From: Xanthomonas sp. Leaf148
GTDB lineage: Bacteria > Pseudomonadota > Gammaproteobacteria > Xanthomonadales > Xanthomonadaceae
Assembly (NCBI RefSeq): GCF_001423585.1
Contig: NZ_LMOP01000001.1
Span: 62,001 to 126,000 of the forward strand
Direction of reading: 5' to 3'
Length of the DNA stretch: 64,000 nt
Positions 30,309 through 38,962 of the stretch are shown here, piece after piece. The notes under the pieces were generated by a model. That model was not told the DNA's origin. It made no database searches and saw only the letters and a list, made by a program, of their open reading frames with translations. The translations under genes and the position numbers were made by a program. The first letter of the stretch is position 1, and every line of letters starts with the position of its first letter.

Positions 30309-31435
30309 CGCGTGTGCGCTCGCAGTGGTTTCAGCAGGCTCGCATACGCCTGCGCCCAGCGCTGCCCCACTGCCGCGAACGACAGCCGCGCATCGAAGTG
30401 CGCCCGCACCTGCGCACGGCTGGGCCGCTGCCGCGCTGCGCGCAACAACAATTCCGACAATGCGCTGGCATCACCCACCGGCCAGAGTTCACCGACCGCG
30501 CCGTCATCACTGAGTGCACGGAAGGCCGGAATATCGGTCAATAACGGCAGGGCGCCGCAGGCATAGGCTTCCAGCGCGGCATAGCCGCAACTTTCGGCAT
30601 GGCTGGCGGACACGAAGACATCGCTCGCCTGCAACAGCGTCTGCACGCGCGCATGCTCGACCTTGCCCAACAGCTGCACGCACCCCGCCAGACGCGCATC
30701 GTCGCGCAGCCGCTGCTGCACCTGTTCCAGCAAGGGCGCCTGGTCGAACACGCACCACAGCCGCAGACCGGGCAACAGGCGCGCCGCCCTGGCAACCGCA
30801 TCGAGCACGCACAGCGGGTCCTTGGCTGCGCTCAGATGGCCCACCCATAGCACACATGGGTCGCCATGCAGCTGCGTGTGCTCGCGTGCCAGCAGGCGAT
30901 CGCCCGGCACAAAGCGGCTGCTGGATTCGGGAATCGCAAACAGCTGCGTGCGGCGTTGAAACAGACGCGCGCGCAGAAACGGCTGCGCCATGTCCAACGA
31001 GGTAAACGCGATGCCGGCAGCGGCGCGATAGCGAGCCCGCCACACCGCCCTACTCCACCACCGCGGCGAGCGATTGGCATGATCCTGCAGCAGGATCGGC
31101 ACATTCGGCAGAAGGCGCGCAAGCCTGCGCGCATCACCGGCGAATTCCAGGCCATGCACATGGATCACGTCGGCGTCGATCTCGCGCAAGAGCACCGACA
31201 ACGTGGTTGCACGCGCGGCGCTTCCGCGCAAGCCAAGATCGACAAAGCGATAGTCCACGCCCTGCCGTGCGATACGCGCGTTCAACGCAGAGGCCTGGAT
31301 CACCGAAACGCGTACATCTACGCTGGCCACCGCCTCAGCAATGTCGGCAAGCGAAGGCCATTGCACAAACACCTGGTCGGCGCTCAGGCCGGCCGGCGTC
31401 GGCACCAGATTGAGCTGTGCGACATGTCGTGTCAC
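30305..31435 (-). CDS. Glycosyltransferase, GT4 (GT-B fold)
   Basis: A 376-residue GT4 protein. HVAQLNLVPTPAGLSADQ at the N-terminus, VLWVGHLSAAKDPLCVLDA in the middle and the EX7E motif in SHAESCGYAALEAYACG mark the family. I chose the GTG at 31435, which yields the normal GT4 N-terminus; the open frame continues 120 codons upstream through the neighbouring methyltransferase gene, where the sequence is a shadow. It overlaps the downstream glycosyltransferase by 4 bp, so the two are coupled. Confidence 0.9.
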   Translation of the reverse strand: MTRHVAQLNLVPTPAGLSADQVFVQWPSLADIAEAVASVDVRVSVIQASALNARIARQGVDYRFVDLGLRGSAARATTLSVLLREIDADVIHVHGLEFAGDARRLARLLPNVPILLQDHANRSPRWWSRAVWRARYRAAAGIAFTSLDMAQPFLRARLFQRRTQLFAIPESSSRFVPGDRLLAREHTQLHGDPCVLWVGHLSAAKDPLCVLDAVARAARLLPGLRLWCVFDQAPLLEQVQQRLRDDARLAGCVQLLGKVEHARVQTLLQASDVFVSASHAESCGYAALEAYACGALPLLTDIPAFRALSDDGAVGELWPVGDASALSELLLRAARQRPSRAQVRAHFDARLSFAAVGQRWAQAYASLLKPLRAHTR

Positions 31436-31562
31436 GGTGCGATCGCCGCTGGGCTGGCGCGCTGTGCGGAGTGAACGTCGCCGCCCTCCACGCAGCACCA
31501 CAGCAGATCCTGCTGAGGTCCTATGCCACGCGTATTGCGGAGGGACAGCCCCGGCGCGACGC

Positions 31563-32261
31563 TCACGCGAGACGCCGCAGCCGCAGCACCAGCGCCACAG
31601 GTACCTGCAGCGCCGCCTGGTCGAAGCGCGCGCCAGCGGGGATATCGGCCGGGTCCAGCATCGGCTCGGCGACCGCTTCGATCGCGAAGCCCAAGGCCAC
31701 GCATGCCGAATGCCAATGGCTGTACAGATGCTGGGTGTGGCGCACCGCATAGTGCTGGCCATCGGCCTTGAAATCGCGGCGCCAACCCAATGCATGGCCG
31801 ATGGGATGCACGTCGCTGCACAACACGATGCCGCCGATGCGGGTGATGCGATGCAATTCTTCCAGCGCCGGCCACAGCCGCTGCAGGTGCCCGACCACTA
31901 GGCCGCACACACTGAGGTCGGCAACCGCATCGGCAAGCGGCAACTGGTCCAGACTGCCCTGCTGCAGCTGCACCCGCGCAGCTGGCCAATGCTGCGACAG
32001 TTCGGTTTGGGCGCGCGCGAGCATCTGCGGCGACAGATCGACACCAGTGACATGGCGTGCGCCACGGCGTAACGCATGCAGCATGTAGCGGCCACTGCCG
32101 CAGCCGGCATCCACGACATGCTGGTTTTGCAAGGTAGCGGGCATCAAGCCAAGCATCGCGCGCTCTTCGGCCTGCATCACCGGGTTGTGCGCGTGCGGCG
32201 GATACGCCTGGGCCCACAACGCATACGCTGCGTCAGGTTCGAGTACCGGAACCGCGCTCAC
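31563..32261 (-). CDS. Class I SAM-dependent methyltransferase
   Basis: A 232-residue methyltransferase with motif I VVDAGCGSGRYMLHAL (about 49-64), motif II VTGVDLSPQML (about 71-81) and the post-motif GSLDQLPLADAVADLSVC. The fold suggests a small-molecule or sugar methyltransferase. It starts with a GTG at 32261 that overlaps the amidohydrolase stop by 4 bp, so translation is coupled. A 127-bp gap separates it from the next glycosyltransferase. Confidence 0.87.
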   Translation of the reverse strand: MSAVPVLEPDAAYALWAQAYPPHAHNPVMQAEERAMLGLMPATLQNQHVVDAGCGSGRYMLHALRRGARHVTGVDLSPQMLARAQTELSQHWPAARVQLQQGSLDQLPLADAVADLSVCGLVVGHLQRLWPALEELHRITRIGGIVLCSDVHPIGHALGWRRDFKADGQHYAVRHTQHLYSHWHSACVALGFAIEAVAEPMLDPADIPAGARFDQAALQVPVALVLRLRRLA

Positions 32262-33475
32262 GACGCGACGCCCATCGCTGCCATTGCGCTCGACGCTTGC
32301 TGGAGGTCCTGCACCCGTTGCAGGCCGGGTTCGAGCGCTAGTACTGCCGGGTCGGCCAATGTGGCGTCCAGCAATTTGGGGCGTCCATCCAGCACCACCG
32401 GAACGGTCTGGATGCCGGCGGCGTCGAACCACGACGCAAAATCCGGATCGGCGATGCGTGGTTTGCCATCGCGAATCACCGCACGCAACTCGCTGCGTTC
32501 GCAGCCAATCACGCTGCTGGCAGGCTCGCCCCCGCGGTCGCGCACGATCACCAGATCCGCAGCAGCGCCAGGCGCGATGCGTCCACGTGTTGGCATGCGC
32601 AGAATGCGTGCCGATTGCTCGGTCGCCAGGCCCAACAGCAGGTCCGGCGCCAGCCCGCTGCGGGCGGCGATCCGCAGTTCTTCGAGCAGATCGCGCGCGC
32701 CACTGACGCGCGAATCGTTGCCCAGCGCCAGCCGCCCGGCCATGCACAACCGCCATGGATCGAGCGTGCGCCCCAGCAGCGCCAGATTGCTCGACGGGCA
32801 CCACACCACCGCCGCGCCACGCGCGATCACCCGCTCGATATCCTGCTCGCCCATGCCAACGCCGTGGATCAGTACCGTGTTGGACGCCAGGCAACCGAGC
32901 CTATCCAGATCGTCGAGCTCGGCACGCGCCACTGCGTCGGTGCCTTCGGCCAGATGGATCATCCACGGGTGCGCCGCCGGCGTTGCCGCAAAGCTGCCCT
33001 GCACCGGCGGACCGTAGCCGGTCCAACCCAATGCATAACTCCAACCGAATTCGTGCAGCACGCTGACCGGAAAATCGACCTCATCCAGCGTGGCATGCCA
33101 GGGGTCGTGCTGCGCCACGCAGGTCACGCCGGCGAGCAGATTCTTCAGGCCGCCATGGCGCAAGCGCACCGCTTTGGGCACGCGCAATGCCGCAGCCACT
33201 TCCGGATGTTGAAAGTGCGCCTGAAACGCTTCGATCCATGCGTAGCTGTTGGCGAACGGCGCACCCTGCGGCAGCGGCGGCACACAGTTCACCTGCAAGT
33301 GCTCGTGCGCGTTGATCAGGCCCGGCGCCAGCACATGCCCCTGCAGTTCCAGACGCAAGGTCCCGGTGCCCAGCGTGCCACCGAAGCGGCCCGCGCGCAG
33401 GTTCACCGCTGCGCGCGACGGGCCCGCGAGTGTGATCGATCGCGCGCCCTGCAGACAGACATCGGCCATGGACAT
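32258..33475 (-). CDS. Amidohydrolase-superfamily deaminase/hydrolase
   Basis: About 405 residues of a metal-dependent TIM-barrel hydrolase. Metal and catalytic ligands are visible: INAHEHL (H57, H59), the histidine in WMIHLAEG, the one in LIHGVGM, and the aspartate in LALGNDSRVSG. The pattern fits the cytosine deaminase/chlorohydrolase-like (subtype III) group, which deaminates or dechlorinates heterocycles and amidines. Its place between two methyltransferases in a polysaccharide locus is unusual. The start is uncertain among several close ATG/GTG codons; 33475 has TGGAG six bases upstream. Confidence 0.87.
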   Translation of the reverse strand: MSMADVCLQGARSITLAGPSRAAVNLRAGRFGGTLGTGTLRLELQGHVLAPGLINAHEHLQVNCVPPLPQGAPFANSYAWIEAFQAHFQHPEVAAALRVPKAVRLRHGGLKNLLAGVTCVAQHDPWHATLDEVDFPVSVLHEFGWSYALGWTGYGPPVQGSFAATPAAHPWMIHLAEGTDAVARAELDDLDRLGCLASNTVLIHGVGMGEQDIERVIARGAAVVWCPSSNLALLGRTLDPWRLCMAGRLALGNDSRVSGARDLLEELRIAARSGLAPDLLLGLATEQSARILRMPTRGRIAPGAAADLVIVRDRGGEPASSVIGCERSELRAVIRDGKPRIADPDFASWFDAAGIQTVPVVLDGRPKLLDATLADPAVLALEPGLQRVQDLQQASSAMAAMGVAS

Positions 33476-33487
33476 CGGCATCTCCAC

Positions 33488-34330
33488 TCAGCGTTTGCGC
33501 ATCACGATCAGGAAGTGATCGCCCATGTCGCGCAGCAGCGGCAACCCACCGAAACGGTCGTCCAGCCGACCCAGGCGCTCGGAGACGCGCGGATGGCGCT
33601 CGCAAAAATCGACCAGATACGGCGGCGGAAGGAACAGGCTCAGGGCACGGTAGCTGTCCAGCACGAAGTGCTTTTCGAACGCGCGATAGAACTCGCGCGG
33701 CAGGTGGTACCAGGTCCAGATGGTGTGGCCGTTCATGCCCACCGCGGTTGCGCCCTTTGCTGCTCGCACCGCCGCGCGCTTGAAGCGCCCGCGCAAGGCG
33801 TAATGGCCGATTTCCCAGGGGCAGATGCGCCCGATCACCGAAAACACCAGGCAGCCGTCAGCACGCAGCAGACGCGCGCATTCTGCGGCCACCGCCGGCA
33901 GATCCGGCGCGCAATTGAGCGGGCCGAAGTTGGAATACATGCCATCGAAGGTGCCCTCCAGCTGATCGAGCTGTTGGATGCCCACATGCGCGGCCGCCAG
34001 ACGCTCCTCCAGACCCTGCGCCACCGCGCGGTGGCGGGTGCGCTCGATCATGGCCGGCGACCAATCGGTGGCCAGCACGTTGTAGCCGCGGCGCGCGAAC
34101 TCGCCTGCATCCAGACCGGTACCGCAGCCCAGATCCACCAAGCGCGAGCCGACCGGCAACTCTGCGGCCACCGTGTCCCACAGCGTGGTGCGCATGCGCT
34201 GGATCAGCGCGTTGTTGCCGCGCGGACCGTCGTAATCGGGGGCGACGCTGTCGAACGCGCGCTGCGTCTCCAGCAACTGCTCCGGCGCGACCGTCCCGCC
34301 GCGCGCGGCATGCTCACTGACCACTGACAT
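33488..34330 (-). CDS. Class I SAM-dependent methyltransferase
   Basis: A 280-residue methyltransferase. Motif I is RLVDLGCGTGLDAGEFA (about 66-82), followed by VLATDWSPAM, and the middle shows MYSNFGPLNCAPDLPAVA. The second half (about 150-280) is a longer cap with MNGHTIWTWYHLPREFYRAF, suggesting a specific bulky substrate. GGGGAGG lies 7 nt before the ATG at 34330, so the start is well supported. It is the first gene behind promoter site 6 and is followed directly by the amidohydrolase. Confidence 0.9.
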   Translation of the reverse strand: MSVVSEHAARGGTVAPEQLLETQRAFDSVAPDYDGPRGNNALIQRMRTTLWDTVAAELPVGSRLVDLGCGTGLDAGEFARRGYNVLATDWSPAMIERTRHRAVAQGLEERLAAAHVGIQQLDQLEGTFDGMYSNFGPLNCAPDLPAVAAECARLLRADGCLVFSVIGRICPWEIGHYALRGRFKRAAVRAAKGATAVGMNGHTIWTWYHLPREFYRAFEKHFVLDSYRALSLFLPPPYLVDFCERHPRVSERLGRLDDRFGGLPLLRDMGDHFLIVMRKR

Positions 34331-34749
34331 GCATCGCCTCCCCAACCCGTCCTGCTGATTTCACGACACTCTCCAGACGCGGCACCGCCAACGCGGTATC
34401 GCTTGATAGACCCGTGAGTGCCAGCACTAGTCGGTTTGGTTGCAGTCCGACCGCGCGCGCGAGCAGGACTAGCGACAGATTCAGCGTTGACAGAAGGCCG
34501 CTGGCAGCGCTGCGCGTATCAATCACGCCATGCCACGCCTACACGTGCCAACGGCGCTATCAAGGATCGGCCCGCCACTTCTGACGCACGCGCAGTGGAC
34601 GGCGGCGAGCGCTCGTCATGGAGCGGCTAATAAAACTTTGGGAGTAGTCTGGCACGGCGCACCCAACGCCGGAGCGGACGCGTGGTCCATGCCGCACCGC
34701 CATGCGGCTGCGGCTGCATGCCGGTGCGTGCAGTCGCTTTTGCTAGCTC
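34331..34749. other. Gap inside the polysaccharide cluster carrying promoter site 6
   Basis: About 420 bases between the chain-length gene stop and the methyltransferase start. It contains the ECF-type motif at 34415-34443. Otherwise I see no gene; a 147-codon plus-strand frame overlapping the chain-length gene is a composition shadow. Confidence 0.6.
34415..34443 (-). promoter_or_regulatory. ECF-type promoter motif, site 6 (methyltransferase/amidohydrolase unit)
   Basis: On the minus strand GCAACC (34443-34438), 16 bases, then GCACTCA (34421-34415). The second box is identical to that of site 3. Expected transcription start is near 34408, about 78 bases before the methyltransferase ATG. It would drive the last five genes of the cluster. 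Confidence 0.75.
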
Positions 34750-35592
34750 TTAAGCGATGGCACCGGCGCCTTCAGCACGGCGGCGACGCCAGGCATTGCG
34801 CACCACTGCCACCAGCACGCCAAAGCCCGCTCCACCGAGCAAACCGACCGCCCAGACCATCGCCGCATTCGGAAACGCCCGCTGCTCTGGCGCATACAAC
34901 GGCCACGCCAATGAGGTTTGATAGGTGTAACGCGCGGTCAGCCGCGCAATCAGATCGTCGCGCTCGGTCTTGATCGCGCGGATGGTGGTGGTGTTTTCGG
35001 TCAGCAACACTCCGGCCAGCACCTGCGCCGGACTTGCTGCGGTGCCGGCTTGCAGTTGCTGTTGCAGCTGCTCGCGATTGAGCATGGCAACGCGCAGATC
35101 CTCGTCAAGCCCCTGCAGGCGAGTACGTGCAAGCGCGAGCGCAGCGGTATTGGTGTCGCCATGCAAGCTCTGTAATGCAGTAACGGTGGCCATCGCCAAC
35201 GTGCGCGCCTGCTGCGCCGACTCGCCACGAATAGTCACACCGATGAGATTGGCGTATGGGTCCGGATCCGGCTTCAGGCTACCGCGATACAGCTGCGCGG
35301 CACGGCTCTTGAGCGGCACCCCGGCCTGGTGCAGGACAGCGTCCTGAAACAGCCGCGTCTTCATGCGATCGATCACCCGCTGGAACGGCTCAACCTTGGG
35401 GTCGCGGCCGGCAGGCGTGGGGCCGATCTCGCCCACCTGGATCCACGCGGTGGCGTCCCATTGCGGCTTTGCCACGCGCAGGAAGACGAACGTCATGCCC
35501 AGCACCAGCACCAACGCAGCCAGCGCCCAGCGCCATTCGCGTCGCAGGATGCGCCACAGATCGATCAGATAGATTTCGTCGTGTTGATTCAT
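34750..35592 (-). CDS. Chain-length determinant (Wzz/PCP-type) protein
   Basis: A 280-residue polysaccharide co-polymerase. It has an N-terminal transmembrane helix (about 22-40, after EIYLIDLWRILRREWRW), a periplasmic helical domain rich in Q/L/R (about 130-210), and a second helix near the C-terminus (about 245-265). No kinase domain follows, so it is a Wzz-like, not a Wzc-like, protein. It sets chain length together with the polymerase encoded 39 bp upstream. Confidence 0.88.
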   Translation of the reverse strand: MNQHDEIYLIDLWRILRREWRWALAALVLVLGMTFVFLRVAKPQWDATAWIQVGEIGPTPAGRDPKVEPFQRVIDRMKTRLFQDAVLHQAGVPLKSRAAQLYRGSLKPDPDPYANLIGVTIRGESAQQARTLAMATVTALQSLHGDTNTAALALARTRLQGLDEDLRVAMLNREQLQQQLQAGTAASPAQVLAGVLLTENTTTIRAIKTERDDLIARLTARYTYQTSLAWPLYAPEQRAFPNAAMVWAVGLLGGAGFGVLVAVVRNAWRRRRAEGAGAIA

Positions 35593-35631
35593 GGTACGCA
35601 GGCTCTGATACGTGACAGTGGGTTGCCGCGC

Positions 35632-36765
35632 TTACGCGACAGATGGGGGTACTGCATGGCGGGTGGGCAACAACACGGTGCAGGCGTGCAGCACCAAACA
35701 CAGCGCAATGAAGCCAAAGTTGGTCCAGGTGAACGCCTGAGGCGCGAATGGCGACATCAGGCAGGCGTAGGCGATACGTAAGAAAATCAGCACGTGGAAA
35801 ATCGACAGCGAGCCATTGAGGCGGCGGACGCTCCACACCAGGCCGGCATACAACGCCAACAGCGCCAGCAACGCCCCCGGCGCGCCCCAGGCCATCAGAA
35901 ACGGAAAGAACTCCGTACCCACATTGATGTTGGGCGCATCCAGCGGAATGCTGGTACCGGCGGTGGCAATCGAACCACTAAACGGCACCAGCTGGTTGAT
36001 CAGAAAACTGGCGTTTTCGTAGCCCTTGGCCAGGATGGCGCCAAAGTTGTACGGCCCGGCGCTGATGTACAGCAGCAGCCACTGCACGCCTTGCGGCATG
36101 GCACGGTAGAAGGCGCTGAACGGCAATGCCACGGTCGCCAGCGAGCCGGAACGCAAGGCACCGAGCACCGAGAACACGCCGCCACCCGCAAGCGCCAGCA
36201 CAACGATAGTTTTCCACGGCAACAGGCGCGCTGGGTCACGCCGCAGCACCATCACCAGCACGAACGAGAACAGGCCGGCAAAGATCCGATTGCGGTCGAT
36301 CACCACAATCGGGAACACAAATCCAAACGTCACCATTGCCGCGCGCAGGCCGCGATGGCGTACGCAGAGCAACGCAATCGGCGGCAGGATCCAGCACATG
36401 TTGGAGATATGCCGCACGTGCGAACGCAACGGGCTCAAGGTGGCATAGGACGATGGATCGCTGAATAAGGGAATCGGAAACACCACCACGTCGACAATGC
36501 AAAACACTGTGACCACGGCTGCCAGCGTCATCGCCAGAAACGCATCGCGGGTTCCGGCGTAGCGATAGTGGCGAAACTCTTCCACCGCGGGCAACCGGAT
36601 GCGCAGCACGGCATCGAGTGCGAAGGTCGCCGCCGCAGCGATCGCCAGCAACACGATACCGCTGAGGTAGCCGTCCGGCAGCGTATAGGTCAGCAACGTC
36701 AACACGCAGCTGAGCAGCATCGGCACGGCCAGATAGGTCGCAGGCTGTCGCAGCAAAGCGCTCAT
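35632..36765 (-). CDS. Polysaccharide polymerase-like (Wzy-type) membrane protein
   Basis: A 377-residue polytopic protein with about ten hydrophobic segments and a large loop in the second half (about 225-290), the topology of Wzy polymerases and O-antigen ligases. Sequence motifs are weak in this family, so the call rests on topology and context (Wzz, flippase and glycosyltransferases around it). Its ATG at 36765 overlaps the glycosyltransferase stop by 4 bp. The open frame extends 49 codons upstream inside that gene and is not used. Confidence 0.8.
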   Translation of the reverse strand: MSALLRQPATYLAVPMLLSCVLTLLTYTLPDGYLSGIVLLAIAAAATFALDAVLRIRLPAVEEFRHYRYAGTRDAFLAMTLAAVVTVFCIVDVVVFPIPLFSDPSSYATLSPLRSHVRHISNMCWILPPIALLCVRHRGLRAAMVTFGFVFPIVVIDRNRIFAGLFSFVLVMVLRRDPARLLPWKTIVVLALAGGGVFSVLGALRSGSLATVALPFSAFYRAMPQGVQWLLLYISAGPYNFGAILAKGYENASFLINQLVPFSGSIATAGTSIPLDAPNINVGTEFFPFLMAWGAPGALLALLALYAGLVWSVRRLNGSLSIFHVLIFLRIAYACLMSPFAPQAFTWTNFGFIALCLVLHACTVLLPTRHAVPPSVA

Positions 36766-37712
36766 CCCGGCTCCGTCGCACTGCGCACTGGCTTGAGCCG
36801 CCAGCCAGCCGGTAGCGACAACCACGCATAAGCCAGCAGGTGAGCGATCACCGCATGGGGCCTGCGCTGCAGGAAAGCTACCTTGGCGGCGATGTAGCGC
36901 GATTGCGCGCACAACAGCGTGCGATCGGGCTCATCGAACAGCGCCGCGCAACGCAGCGCAACCTGCCGCGACTCGCTCAGATTGGCGATGCGCGCGGGCA
37001 CGTTTACGGTCTTGCTGAGGTTGTTGCCATGCAATCGGTACGCACACACCTGCGTATCGATGAATCCCAGCGCATTGCGCGCGGCCAGACGCAGGAAGAA
37101 GTCCCAGTCTTCGATGCGCAGCGATTCGTCCCAGCCACCGCGAGCGTCGAAGGCGCCGCGACGCAACAAGGCGACCGCACCGCTGACGGCCCATTGGCGG
37201 ATCACCGCACGGCGAATACCTTGTTCGGAACGATAGAGATCGACATCCACCCCATGCAGATCACGCATCGCACTGTCATGCAGCTGCTTTCCATGCTGAT
37301 CGACCACGCAGGCATCGCCGATCACCGCAAGTTTCTGCGGATGCGCGCGCAGATAGCGCACCTGCGCATCCAGCCCGCCGGGCAATAGATAGTCGTCGCT
37401 GGCGCCCAGGCGCAGAAACTCGCCGTTCGCACGCAACGCCAGCTCGTTGAGCGTGGCCGCAACGCCGCGATTGCCCCGCTGCACGAACTGCACCGGCAGT
37501 CGATGCCCGTGAGCGGCGGTCCACTGGGCGATCTTTTCGCCGGTGGCATCGCTGGAGCCATCGTCGATGATGACGATCTCCTTGCACGGGTACGGGTCCT
37601 CCAACACGCTGTCCAGGCAACGCTGCACGAAACGCTCATGGTTGAACGCGGGGATCAACACCGACACCAACGGCCAGCGCGCGCGCCCTGCCGGTTGCGT
37701 GCAGTCGTTCAT
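36762..37712 (-). CDS. Glycosyltransferase, GT2 (GT-A fold)
   Basis: A 316-residue family 2 glycosyltransferase. LVSVLIPAFNHERFVQRCL at the N-terminus, EIVIIDDGSSDAT, and the metal-binding LGASDDYLLPGG are all intact. ESLRIEDWDFFLRLA provides the ED catalytic-base region. It is predicted to add one sugar of the repeat unit. It overlaps its neighbours by 4 bp on both sides (flippase upstream, polymerase downstream), a tightly coupled set. Confidence 0.93.
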   Translation of the reverse strand: MNDCTQPAGRARWPLVSVLIPAFNHERFVQRCLDSVLEDPYPCKEIVIIDDGSSDATGEKIAQWTAAHGHRLPVQFVQRGNRGVAATLNELALRANGEFLRLGASDDYLLPGGLDAQVRYLRAHPQKLAVIGDACVVDQHGKQLHDSAMRDLHGVDVDLYRSEQGIRRAVIRQWAVSGAVALLRRGAFDARGGWDESLRIEDWDFFLRLAARNALGFIDTQVCAYRLHGNNLSKTVNVPARIANLSESRQVALRCAALFDEPDRTLLCAQSRYIAAKVAFLQRRPHAVIAHLLAYAWLSLPAGWRLKPVRSATEPG

Positions 37713-38962
37713 GCCGGCTGCACCAGATAGCGCCGTACCACCACGATATTGAACAGCAGATAGAGCACGTAGTTGGCGACGAAGGCGTACATCGCACCGA
37801 TCAGCCCGAAGTACCCGGTAAACAGGTACACCAACCCCAGATAGCTAGCGGCAAACACGCATTCGGACACCACGAACAAGCGCGTCATGGCCTTGGCCAA
37901 CATCACATACGACAACACGAAGGCGGCGATTTTGACCACATCGCCCACCAGCTGCGGGCCATACAGCACTCTGGCCGCAGCAAACTGCGGGTCGAACAAC
38001 AGCCAGGTCACCCAATCGCGGCAGACATACACACCCAACGCCATCGCGATCACCGCCGGCATCACGTAACGATACGCAGCGCGCAGCTCGCGCCCCAATG
38101 CGGCACGCGCATGCAGCGAGGCCAGCTTGGGCAGGTAATACACATTGATGGCGGTAGTGAAAAACAGCAGGTAGGCATCCGACACCCGGCTCACTGCCTG
38201 CCAGTAGCCCACCTGCTCCCACCCAAACCGGGCAACAAGATGGTCGCGCACCAAAATGATCGCCAGCTGCGGCACCAAGGTGGAGGTAAGCGTCATCACC
38301 GAAAAGGCCGCCAGCCTGCGTGTCATGACGGCATCGAAGCGCGGGCGCAACATCTCGCGCCGAAAATATGGGCTGCGCCGCAGCGCCGGCACCCCCGCCA
38401 ACAGCCACACCACCTGCCCCAGCACCAGTGCGAACAATGCACCCTGCAGCTGCGCCAGGCTGGACAGCCATGTAACCAGCGCAACGCTGATTACCGCGCC
38501 GCTCACCTGCACGATGGCCAGGCGGCGCACATCCATGAACCCGTTGATCACTGCAAGAATGTAATTGACCAGCGCGATGCCCAACTGCGCGACTGCCAGC
38601 ACGCAAATCAGCGGTTGGTAGCTGGCATCGCCCAACAGCCGCTCGGCAAGCAACCCGCTGAACGCCACCGCCAGCACCGCCAGCACGCAAGACGCACAGA
38701 ACGCGTACCACAACGCCGCGCTGAGCAAGCGCGCCTGGGCCGGCGGGTCGTCGCGGTACTCGGCGACGTATTTGACGATACCGGCGCTGATGCCACCACC
38801 CGCCAACACCGCCAGCACCGCCATCACATTGAGAAACTGGCCGAGTCGCCCCACGCCCTGCGGCCCGGCGTAGACGGCCACCAACTTGACCACCACCAGC
38901 GCAGCGAGCAACTTCGCCAGCGTCGCCACGCCAGTGTAGGCGCTGCTGCGCACCAGATTCAT
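37709..38962 (-). CDS. Polysaccharide repeat-unit flippase (Wzx-type)
   Basis: A 417-residue MOP-superfamily protein with about twelve transmembrane helices. The start MNLVRSSAYTGVATLAKLL and GPQGVGRLGQFLNVM are typical of WzxE-like O-antigen/ECA flippases. It should move lipid-linked repeat units to the periplasmic face for polymerisation. It overlaps the aminotransferase stop and the glycosyltransferase start by 4 bp each. WzxE-like proteins often work on repeats containing a 4- or 3-acetamido-dideoxyhexose, consistent with the neighbours. Confidence 0.9.
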   Translation of the reverse strand: MNLVRSSAYTGVATLAKLLAALVVVKLVAVYAGPQGVGRLGQFLNVMAVLAVLAGGGISAGIVKYVAEYRDDPPAQARLLSAALWYAFCASCVLAVLAVAFSGLLAERLLGDASYQPLICVLAVAQLGIALVNYILAVINGFMDVRRLAIVQVSGAVISVALVTWLSSLAQLQGALFALVLGQVVWLLAGVPALRRSPYFRREMLRPRFDAVMTRRLAAFSVMTLTSTLVPQLAIILVRDHLVARFGWEQVGYWQAVSRVSDAYLLFFTTAINVYYLPKLASLHARAALGRELRAAYRYVMPAVIAMALGVYVCRDWVTWLLFDPQFAAARVLYGPQLVGDVVKIAAFVLSYVMLAKAMTRLFVVSECVFAASYLGLVYLFTGYFGLIGAMYAFVANYVLYLLFNIVVVRRYLVQPA

